From: CAZHBA01 sp964530225
GTDB lineage: Bacteria; Pseudomonadota; Alphaproteobacteria; UBA6615
Reading direction: 5' to 3'
DNA length: 11,993 nt
NCBI GenBank assembly: GCA_964530225.1
Contig: CAZHBA010000013.1
Span: 1-11,993, forward strand
A model generated the notes under the pieces. That model was not told the origin of the DNA, did not search any database, and was given only the letters and a program-made list of their open reading frames with translations. The position numbers and the translations under genes are program-made. How positions within the stretch are numbered: position 1 is the first letter of the stretch; each line of letters begins with the position of its first letter. Below, piece after piece: positions 6,338 to 11,993 of this stretch.

Positions 6338-7927
6338 ATGCCGTTATATGATGGAGTGATTATCGGTGCAGGTCACAATGGCTTGACGCTGGCAGCGTAT
6401 CTTTCGCGCGCTGGGCTTAAGGTGGCCGTGCTTGAGCGCAACGCCGAAATCGGCGGGGGCTGCAGTACGCAGGAGCCGACATTGCCGGGATACCGGTTCA
6501 ACCTGCACTCTAATTTCTTCATGGGTTTTGGCAATTCGCCGCTGATGCGTGACCTGGAACTGCACCGCTACGGATTTTCCTTCATCGAGCCGCCAGTGCA
6601 GCAGGCGGCGGCGTTTCGCGATGGCTCGTGCGTCGTCATCCACCAGGATTTGGACGCAACCTGTGCCTCGTTAGCGCGCTTTTCCAAGCGCGACGCCGAG
6701 ACATTCCGCGAGTTGTACCACCTCTATGCGGTGAAGATGCGGCCGCTACTGGGGTCGTTGACCTACAATTCGCCGCTGCCGGTCGACCAATTGAAGGACC
6801 GTTTGTCGGGCCCCGAGGCGAAGGAGTTTCTGTCGCACGCCCAGCACGATCTGTTTAGCGTAGTGCGAAAGTATTTCGACGATGACCGTATCCGCACCCT
6901 GTTCACGTCGTATATGCATGTCGTCACCACCGAAAACCAAGCCGGTGCCGGTATGGTGTTTCCGGCGATATTCTCGAACGTCATGGGCTTCACGCTGCCG
7001 GTTGGTGGCGCCGTTGCCCTGCCGTTGGCACTGGCGCGCATCGTCGAGGCCGGTGGCGGCACGGTGGTGTTGGACGCTGAGGTGAAGGAGATCCGCATGG
7101 AAGGCGGCCGTGCGGCCGGCGTGCAACTGGCCAATGGAGATACCATCGACAGCCGCCACTTTATCGCCAGTGCTATCGACGCGCCAACTACCATGCACAT
7201 GATCGGCGAAGAGCTGTTTCCGGAAGACGTTCGCGACAAGCTCAATGGCTGGCACTGGGGTAACCACAGCTTGGTCACGCTGCACCTGGCGCTACGTGAT
7301 CGGCCGGTCTACAAATCGCGTGCGTTTGATCCCGATATCGGCCGGGCGTTCAACATCTTTTTCGGGATGGACGACATCGAGCAGGTCGAGCAGTGCTTCG
7401 AGCAATGCGAAGCCAAGAAATTCCCCGATGTGCTGATGGGCAACGGCGCCTGCAACAGCCACTTCGAGCCGTCTTATGCTCCGGCCGGCGGCCACTCGGC
7501 GTTTTGGTGGCCGTTTGCGCCCTACGCGGTCGATGGCGATCCGGAAAATTGGGATCGCGACAAGGACGTCTACGCGCAGCGGATCCTCGATGTGTGGCGC
7601 GAATATGCCGACAATCTAGGAGACGACAATGTGTGCGCCAAGTTTCTGGTTTCGCCCCTCGATGCCGAGCGTCTTAGCGTCAACATGCGCCAGGGCGCCG
7701 TGCGCATGGGCGCCTATATTCCCTCGCAGCTCGGTATCAACCGGCCGCATCCAGCGTTATCGGGCACCCGAACCCCGGTTGAAGGGCTATATCTGTGCGG
7801 CTCGTCGACCGGCAATGGCGGTGGCATCAACGGCGCGCCCGGCTACATTGCGGCGAACGCCATCGTCGATGATCTGCGCCTTGAGCGCCCCTGGACACCG
7901 GTGCCAGCACCGGAGTGGCGGCACTGA
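6338..7927 (+). CDS. FAD-dependent oxidoreductase, phytoene-desaturase-like NAD(P)/FAD family
   Basis: This 529-residue flavoprotein starts MPLYDGVIIGAGHNGLTLAA. The Rossmann motif GAGHNG is at 10-15, with Glu33 (VAVLER) at the end of the second strand to bind the ribose of FAD, followed by IGGGCST. A second FAD-contact motif near the C-terminus, GLYLCGSSTGNGGGINGAPG, at about 483-502, is typical of the CrtI/amine-oxidase-like superfamily. Members outside carotenoid clusters oxidise or isomerise varied substrates; no carotenoid gene is present here, so a catabolic role is more likely. A longer frame starts at 6281, but its extra 19 residues (MRCCPPPLF...) are low-complexity. The 6338 ATG has GGGGAAGAGG just upstream and begins right at the Rossmann fold. 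It probably forms an operon with the dehydrogenase 59 bases downstream. Cytoplasmic. Confidence 0.88.
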   Translation: MPLYDGVIIGAGHNGLTLAAYLSRAGLKVAVLERNAEIGGGCSTQEPTLPGYRFNLHSNFFMGFGNSPLMRDLELHRYGFSFIEPPVQQAAAFRDGSCVVIHQDLDATCASLARFSKRDAETFRELYHLYAVKMRPLLGSLTYNSPLPVDQLKDRLSGPEAKEFLSHAQHDLFSVVRKYFDDDRIRTLFTSYMHVVTTENQAGAGMVFPAIFSNVMGFTLPVGGAVALPLALARIVEAGGGTVVLDAEVKEIRMEGGRAAGVQLANGDTIDSRHFIASAIDAPTTMHMIGEELFPEDVRDKLNGWHWGNHSLVTLHLALRDRPVYKSRAFDPDIGRAFNIFFGMDDIEQVEQCFEQCEAKKFPDVLMGNGACNSHFEPSYAPAGGHSAFWWPFAPYAVDGDPENWDRDKDVYAQRILDVWREYADNLGDDNVCAKFLVSPLDAERLSVNMRQGAVRMGAYIPSQLGINRPHPALSGTRTPVEGLYLCGSSTGNGGGINGAPGYIAANAIVDDLRLERPWTPVPAPEWRH

Positions 7928-7986
7928 TTTTCGCTTCCGCCGGTATCCAAATCCGATAATAAAGTCTGATTGGAAGGAGAAGACCA

Positions 7987-8928
7987 ATGGACAAGATCGC
8001 GCTCATCGGCGCCGGGCTGATCGGCTCGGGCTGGGGTATCGTGTTCGCCGAGGCGGGCCGCCATCCGGTGCTCTATGACGCTGATCCGGCGGCGGCGGAT
8101 AATGCCTATGTGGAAATCGAGAAGGGCCTCGCCGATCTTGAGTCCTATGGCCTGATCGACGAAGCGCCCGCCGCAATTCTGGCACGCGTCGGCACCGCCG
8201 CGACTATCGAGGAAGCCGTTGATGGTGCCACCCATGTGCAGGAGAGTATTCCCGAACGCGTCGAGCTTAAGCGCGCGCTGTTCGAGCAACTCGATGCCAT
8301 GGTGCCGCACAAAATTACCATCGCCAGCTCGACCTCGACTATTCCGACCTCCTCGTTCACCGAACATCTCGAGGGCAGGGCGCGTTGCATCGTCGCCCAT
8401 CCGGGTACGCCGCCGCACCTGCTGCGCCTTGTCGAGATCGTGCCGGCCCCCTGGACTGCGGCTGAGGTGGTCGCCAGCACCCAGAAATTAATGGAAGACT
8501 GTCGTCAGGTGCCCAGCGTGCTGAAGAAGGAAATCCAAGGCTTTATCCTCAACCGCATCCAGTACGCGGTAATTTCGGAAGCCTACCGGCTGTGGGAAGA
8601 CGACGTCGCCGGCGTCGAGGATATCGAGAAGACGGTGCGTGAGGCGCTCGGTCTGCGCTGGTCGTTCATGGGCCCGATGGAGACCATCTCGCTGAACGCG
8701 CCCGGGGGCGTTCCCGATTACAACGAACGCTACGGGCAATGGGTATACGAAATCAATGCTACTCAGTCCGCCCGCCCGTGGGATGGCACGGCCATTGAAC
8801 GGCTCGAGGCCGAACGCCTCCAAGCACGGCCTACCATGGACAACAGCCGCCGCCGGGTCTGGCGCGATCGGCGCCTGATGGCGCTATTGGCGCACAAGCG
8901 CGAGCGGGCGCAGATCGAAGGGGAATAA
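7987..8928 (+). CDS. 3-hydroxyacyl-CoA dehydrogenase-type NAD-dependent dehydrogenase
   Basis: This 313-residue protein begins MDKIALIGAGLIGSGWGIVF. The GAGLIGSG Rossmann motif at residues 8-15 binds NAD, and Asp31 follows the second strand. The catalytic set of the family can be placed at Ser117 (SSTSTIP), His138 (AHPGTPPHLLRLVE), Glu150 and Asn189 (FILNR). The C-terminal helical domain follows (AVISEAYRLWEDDVAGVEDI). HPGTPPH replaces the HFFNPV stretch of fatty-acid enzymes. That change is seen in relatives acting on free hydroxy acids, such as CRYL1/L-gulonate 3-dehydrogenase and L-carnitine dehydrogenase, so a non-CoA beta-hydroxy acid substrate is likely. The start is well supported by AAGGAGA ending 6-7 bases before ATG. 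It follows the FAD oxidoreductase, probably co-transcribed. Confidence 0.87.
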   Translation: MDKIALIGAGLIGSGWGIVFAEAGRHPVLYDADPAAADNAYVEIEKGLADLESYGLIDEAPAAILARVGTAATIEEAVDGATHVQESIPERVELKRALFEQLDAMVPHKITIASSTSTIPTSSFTEHLEGRARCIVAHPGTPPHLLRLVEIVPAPWTAAEVVASTQKLMEDCRQVPSVLKKEIQGFILNRIQYAVISEAYRLWEDDVAGVEDIEKTVREALGLRWSFMGPMETISLNAPGGVPDYNERYGQWVYEINATQSARPWDGTAIERLEAERLQARPTMDNSRRRVWRDRRLMALLAHKRERAQIEGE

Positions 8929-8950
8929 TTCGCACGCTGGCGCGTGCGAA
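8929..8950 (+). terminator. Strong stem-loop directly after the dehydrogenase stop
   Basis: A perfect 9-bp stem (TTCGCACGC with GCGTGCGAA) closes a TGGC loop immediately after the TAA. No T-run follows, so it is either a weak intrinsic terminator or an mRNA 3' stabilising hairpin. Its place between convergent genes supports an end-of-transcript role. Confidence 0.5.
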
Positions 8951-9044
8951 GTGGCCGTAGCCTTTGCGGTTATCCCGCGGGTCAGAAATGTTCCACCAGC
9001 GGCCCCAATCTCCAGGGACATTATTGATGGGTGCCACTGACGAT

Positions 9045-9062
9045 CGCTTTTAGCCAAAAGCG
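9045..9062. terminator. Possible hairpin between convergent genes
   Basis: CGCTTTT, AGCC, AAAAGCG form a perfect 7-bp stem with a 4-base loop. It lies 28 bases past the stop of the minus-strand FAH-cupin gene. The stem is AT-rich and no T-run follows on either strand, so support is weak. Confidence 0.3.
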
Positions 9063-9089
9063 GACGTAAGGTTCTAACTCTGTCGAGGA

Positions 9090-10526
9090 TCATCCAGGCG
9101 GTTCGGCGTCGATCAGCACGCCGGCGAGCAAGCATGGTTTGTCGGAGCGGTTCGACCAGGCATGCAGTGTGCCGCGTTGTACGCAGGTGTCGCCCTGCTT
9201 TAGCAAGATCTCTTCCTCATCGAGGATCATCCAAACTTCGCCCGATACGACGACGAGAAAGTCGACCGTGTCGGTTTGGTGCATGCCAGGGTGCTGCTGC
9301 CCCTCCAAGCGGTCGGTCGCGTCCATCTGTTCGAAATAACGGTGCATCGCGTCGAAATTACGTTCGGCATCGGGTGGGATTTCGACTGTGCGAAAAACAG
9401 CGCCACCTGTAGGCGGTTCCAAGGTAACCTTCGCTTCGACCGTGTCGTCATTACCCGCGTTGCTGTCTGGCACGTTGCGGCTAATCCAGATGTCAGACAG
9501 GCGGACATTCGGTTGCCCTTCCGGGGTTAGCACATGGCCCATTTCGGCATTCATGGTCTCATCGGTGATGACGACCGATTTGCTCTCGTCATTGTGCCCG
9601 GTAATCACCCGGCGGATGTTGCGCGGCATAGCAGTTACTCTCCCTGGTAATGTTGGAGTTTCAGTTGGCGTCTGGCTGCGGCTAACACAAGCAAGCACAT
9701 CTTCGAAGCAGTGGTCCATCTGGCTGGTGTTACCGCGGCTCCACTCCTCTTCATTTACCCGGGCGACCATCGTGAGATTGTAGGGATCGGTAATTTCGTC
9801 GGCGGTCACTAGGCACGAGCCAAGTACGTTGCCGGTATCGAAATCTTTACTTCGGCCGCCCATGCCCGATTGGCTGCGTATATCCTGTGCCTGGATGTCA
9901 CGTGCGCTGACGTCGTTGAAAATTGTATAGCCGAAGATATGCGCCCGGGCCTGCTCGCGTGAAATATCGGCTCCGGCGCCCTGGGTAACGATTGCCCATT
10001 CGAGTTCGTAGTCCATCCGGCGTGCTTCGTGGGGCCAGGAGATTTCATCGTCCGGACCTATTATGTTGAGATGATTGCTATTCAAATTTACTGGTGCGTC
10101 TTCCCAGGCCGTCGGTAGGTCGAGATAACCCTCTGCCCGGAATTTTTCGAACGCTGCTTCGGGATTTTCCTCGCGTTCGGCTAGGCGTCGGTAACGCACA
10201 ATGCGAGCGTTGCGAAAATGCTGCAGGAAGCAACCGCAGTCACGCAGGCGGCGGGGATTAGGTAGTGGGGCACGTAAATTCACTTGCGTGATCGGGATGT
10301 GGGCCTCATCGACGCCGGCACTTTCGGCACGCTCCACCAGTGTGCGTGCTTGATCCAGTGCCGCAGGTCCACCGTCGATCAATGCCAGCATCGAGGAGTA
10401 AATTTGGGGTGGTGGCTCATTCTCTATGGTCTCGTACGCTGACATAAAATCTATAATGCGGGCGTCTTGCGCCAACAGGGCGCCAAGTTTTAATCCCCCG
10501 TTTTCCAAGAATGTTACCAATCGCAT
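9090..10526 (-). CDS. Fumarylacetoacetate hydrolase (FAH)-like domain fused to a cupin domain
   Basis: This 478-residue ORF joins two families. Residues 1-286 are an FAH-like hydrolase: N-terminal MRLVTFLENGG, then YELEW (Glu174 and Glu176), TIFNDVSARD (Asp205) and KDFDTGNVLG, which carry the usual metal ligands. It stops at VSRSQT, where relatives continue for some 60 more residues with the GSGTVG..-type strand, so its C-terminus is missing. Residues 300-478 are a complete small cupin, with IRRVITGHN, EIPP, MHQTDTVDFLVVVSG, GD, and RGTLHAWSN near the end. Met300 (9629-9627) has AGGGAG 10 bases upstream, the start signal of a once separate cupin gene. The deletion probably fused neighbours. 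The cupin may still be made alone from that ATG. The overall start at 10526 has GAGGA 9 bases upstream. FAH enzymes cleave C-C bonds or decarboxylate dioxo acids; activity here is doubtful. Confidence 0.85.
   Translation of the reverse strand: MRLVTFLENGGLKLGALLAQDARIIDFMSAYETIENEPPPQIYSSMLALIDGGPAALDQARTLVERAESAGVDEAHIPITQVNLRAPLPNPRRLRDCGCFLQHFRNARIVRYRRLAEREENPEAAFEKFRAEGYLDLPTAWEDAPVNLNSNHLNIIGPDDEISWPHEARRMDYELEWAIVTQGAGADISREQARAHIFGYTIFNDVSARDIQAQDIRSQSGMGGRSKDFDTGNVLGSCLVTADEITDPYNLTMVARVNEEEWSRGNTSQMDHCFEDVLACVSRSQTPTETPTLPGRVTAMPRNIRRVITGHNDESKSVVITDETMNAEMGHVLTPEGQPNVRLSDIWISRNVPDSNAGNDDTVEAKVTLEPPTGGAVFRTVEIPPDAERNFDAMHRYFEQMDATDRLEGQQHPGMHQTDTVDFLVVVSGEVWMILDEEEILLKQGDTCVQRGTLHAWSNRSDKPCLLAGVLIDAEPPG
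9627..9645 (-). promoter_or_regulatory. Buried Shine-Dalgarno and ATG of the cupin part
   Basis: On the minus strand AGGGAG (9645-9640) lies 10 bases before ATG (9629-9627), which begins the cupin sequence MPRNIRRVITGH. The position coincides with the domain boundary, so it is likely a relic or still-used internal start. Confidence 0.6.
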
Positions 10527-10601
10527 AGGCGGCGGTCCTCGTTGCTGATCTCTTCAAACCGCAGCAAGGCGGCATTGGACACGTTCTTCGGCCATCTAGT
10601 G

Positions 10602-10627
10602 ACTTCTCCCCCTGAGGGGTAAAAGTT
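10602..10627. repeat. REP-like imperfect palindrome 1
   Basis: The core is TCCCCCTGAGGGG, with partly complementary ACTT/AAGT flanks. It shares the run-of-C, short loop, run-of-G plan of the two palindromes further right. Confidence 0.4.
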
Positions 10628-10757
10628 TACGGTGCCTGTTGTAGTGAGTCTATGAACGTCGCCGTGTCCCCTATTGGCTACAGTGAACCAGCATAGTGGG
10701 GCGGCAAAACCTATGCTTCTCATCAAATTTGGGGGTGTGGAAAATTATAGCTGATTA

Positions 10758-10777
10758 TCCTCCACAAGGGGGGAGGA
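10758..10777. repeat. REP-like imperfect palindrome 2
   Basis: TCCTCCACAAGGGGGGAGGA has complementary TCCTCC and GGAGGA ends. Its reverse complement resembles palindrome 3 (CCTCCCCC, TTG, TGG, AGG), so the two form an inverted pair. Confidence 0.4.
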
Positions 10778-10807
10778 CTTTTAACCGAGCGGTGGCTGCC
10801 GGCCTAA

Positions 10808-10830
10808 CCCTCCCCCTTGATGGGGCAGGG
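10808..10830. repeat. REP-like imperfect palindrome 3
   Basis: CCCTCCCC pairs with GGGGCAGGG across a CTTGAT loop, with one bulged base. The unit resembles palindrome 2 in opposite orientation, 30 bases away, like paired REP elements. It could also help end the MBL transcript. Confidence 0.4.
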
Positions 10831-10865
10831 CGGGGTGCAGGTGAAAATGTGAGACCCTGGAAAAG

Positions 10866-11762
10866 TTATCCGCCTTTTGCGGCGTCGAGCGAGATGCCTT
10901 TGTCGTCCTGGCCGCGGAACTCGTTGTAGAGCTTCATCACTGCCTGTTCGACGCGGTCAGGCTTTATCCACTCCGCGTAGACACCAAGGGGAATTTCTTT
11001 AGCCGCGTGCTTGGCCGGCATGCCAGCCTTGAAGCGCTTGCGCGCCTCGCGCTGCACCAGGCTCAGATAACCTATCATGTCCTCGATGACACGGCGGTCG
11101 CCGACCGGTCCGTGGCCAGGCACCACAGTCTGGAGCGGAAAGGTCTTCAGTATCATTCGGGCCTTCCGAATCCAGTTGCCGATATAGGCATCGAAAGTTG
11201 CCGGGGTGACGAAGTTGAAGCAGAAATCGCCGGAATAAAGGATGCGCTCCTTGGGCAGGTAGACCATGCTGTCACCCTTGGAATGGGCGTGGCCGAGGTT
11301 GTGTAGCTCGACGCACCGGTCGCCGAGATAAAGTGTCATCGAACCCTCGTAGGTTTGGGTCGGCAGGTACTGCTTCAGGCCGCGCAGATGTTTTCTGTAC
11401 TCCGGATTGACGCGGCGGTAGTGGGCGAGGTTGAGGCCGGTTTCGATCATGCGTTCGCGCATATAGCGGTGGGCGATGACCGGGATATCGCGCGGGAACC
11501 AGTTAAGCCCCAGAGTGTGGTCGGCGTGGTGGTGAGTGCAGACGATCTGGCCGACCGGCTTTTTGGTAACCTTGCGGATCGAACGCTGAAACGCTTGCGT
11601 CATCGGCTTGATGTAGAGTGTATCGATGACTAGGCACGAATCCAGCCCGACCACTAGGCCGGCGTTGGATACGTTGAGGCCACCTGACTGGATATAGGCG
11701 TAGCAGTCGTGGCCGATATCGATGAGGCCAGTTTTCCAGCTTTTCTTCACCCTGCGTGGCAT
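10866..11762 (-). CDS. Metallo-beta-lactamase-fold hydrolase, glyoxalase II-like/SoxH-like
   Basis: This 298-residue protein has the full metal set of the MBL superfamily. THHHADHT holds His77, His79, Asp81 and His82; LGHAHSKGD holds His160; YSGDF holds Asp179; and VPGHGPVGD holds His217. The GHAHSKGD motif and the long C-terminal helical tail fit the subgroup annotated as SoxH-like or quinoprotein-relay metallohydrolases. The reaction is a hydrolysis, perhaps of a thioester or ester; the substrate is unknown. A frame open further upstream would start at 11840, but those 26 extra residues (MADQRRYHHH...) overlap the end of the preceding gene in another frame. The start at 11762 lies 8 bases after that stop and has AGG about 8 bases before it. 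It is the second gene of a minus-strand operon. No signal peptide, so cytoplasmic. Confidence 0.88.
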   Translation of the reverse strand: MPRRVKKSWKTGLIDIGHDCYAYIQSGGLNVSNAGLVVGLDSCLVIDTLYIKPMTQAFQRSIRKVTKKPVGQIVCTHHHADHTLGLNWFPRDIPVIAHRYMRERMIETGLNLAHYRRVNPEYRKHLRGLKQYLPTQTYEGSMTLYLGDRCVELHNLGHAHSKGDSMVYLPKERILYSGDFCFNFVTPATFDAYIGNWIRKARMILKTFPLQTVVPGHGPVGDRRVIEDMIGYLSLVQREARKRFKAGMPAKHAAKEIPLGVYAEWIKPDRVEQAVMKLYNEFRGQDDKGISLDAAKGG

Positions 11763-11770
11763 GTTTACGC

Positions 11771-11993
11771 CTAAGAGACTTCGCGGGTTCCCGAGGCGAA
11801 GTTGACCTTGATGGTGATGGTACCTTCGTTGATCAGCCACGGGCGCACCGTGAACGAACGCGCACCGCTGCTATGCATGGGGTCGGCCTCGGCAATACGC
11901 CGGGCATCTGTCAGGTCTTTGGCGCGCACGATGATCAGGCCCTCGCCTTCCCAGGTCTCTTCGTCATCGGCCCAGTGGGGCCCGGCGGCGATG
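11771..11993 (-). CDS. YciI-like (YCII-related) domain protein, C-terminal part, runs off the right edge
   Basis: The minus strand is open from the window edge to TAG at 11773-11771, coding 73 residues. It reads GPHWADD, then EGEGLIIVRAKDLTDARRIA, AEADPMHSSGARSFTVRPW and LINEGTITIKV. This is the second half of the YciI-like dimeric ferredoxin fold (eGslli..A.d..eA..ia..DP......f.v.pw). The conserved Asp-Pro of the family is present. Such small proteins are often coded beside catabolic enzymes; function is mostly unknown, with enzymatic roles proposed for some. The stop is 8 bases before the MBL start, so the two genes form an operon. The N-terminus lies outside the window. Confidence 0.78.
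   Translation of the reverse strand, partial: IAAGPHWADDEETWEGEGLIIVRAKDLTDARRIAEADPMHSSGARSFTVRPWLINEGTITIKVNFASGTREVS

Larger units (their letters stand above)
10527..10865. other. 339-base gap between the MBL and FAH-cupin genes, with REP-like palindromes
   Basis: No protein or RNA gene was recognised here. The gap must carry the leader of the FAH-cupin gene and the end of the MBL transcript, both minus strand. Its striking content is three GC-rich imperfect palindromes of similar wording (at 10602-10627, 10758-10777 and 10808-10830), listed separately. Confidence 0.5.

Noticed and set aside
6746..7285. Long minus-strand ORFs inside the FAD oxidoreductase gene
   Set aside because: Two overlapping antisense frames without motifs; shadows of the codon bias of the plus-strand gene.
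7843..8418. 191-codon minus-strand ORF across the dehydrogenase start
   Set aside because: Antisense to two well supported genes; arginine- and glycine-rich without domains.
8831..9037. Minus-strand ORF with a GDWGRWWNISDPRDNRKGYG-like stretch
   Set aside because: Protein-like in look but overlapping the dehydrogenase end and matching no family I can name; too little to call even a remnant.
11763..11840. Longer start for the MBL hydrolase
   Set aside because: It would overlap the end of the YciI-like gene in another frame; the start 8 bases after that stop is the natural operon arrangement.

Overview
The window looks like chromosomal DNA of a GC-rich bacterium, probably a proteobacterium and perhaps an alphaproteobacterium. 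That is an inference from the gene families and codon use; there is no rRNA or other marker gene here. Most genes are soluble catabolic enzymes with strong third-position G/C, and sampled 60-base lines inside them run near 70% GC. Between about 2.78 and 6.12 kb the sampled lines drop to about 40-45% GC, which suggests a separately acquired segment.

Layout. At the left edge, on the minus strand, is the 5' end of a CapA-type metallophosphatase gene. Behind it (286-663, minus) lies a decayed cupin gene with an internal stop. An amidase-signature hydrolase follows at 853-2271 (plus). The gap after it holds a broken IS3-family orfA remnant (2390-2614, minus) and small palindromes. The AT-richer segment then carries, all on plus: a secreted amidohydrolase (2782-3846); a secreted HtrA/Deg-like serine protease split by one extra A in an A6 run (3960-5307); and, overlapping the protease stop by 8 bases, a PD-(D/E)XK nuclease-like protein with Cas4/RecB-type motifs (5300-6121). 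An imperfect 19-base direct repeat lies on each side of the protease-nuclease pair.

The right half returns to GC-rich catabolic genes. An FAD oxidoreductase (6338-7927) and a 3-hydroxyacyl-CoA dehydrogenase-type enzyme (7987-8928) lie on plus. They converge on a minus-strand set read from the right edge: a partial YciI-like protein, a metallo-beta-lactamase-fold hydrolase 8 bases behind it, then, after a 339-base gap with REP-like palindromes, a fumarylacetoacetate hydrolase (FAH)-like domain fused to a cupin. The fusion seems to come from a deletion: the FAH C-terminus is missing, and the cupin's old ribosome binding site and ATG remain inside the joined ORF.

How the genes may work together. 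Amidase, oxidoreductase, dehydrogenase, FAH/cupin, MBL and YciI families fit degradation of small organic acids or amides, but no substrate can be read from the sequence. The protease-nuclease pair is the least ordinary part. No tRNA, rRNA, CRISPR array or intact transposon was seen.
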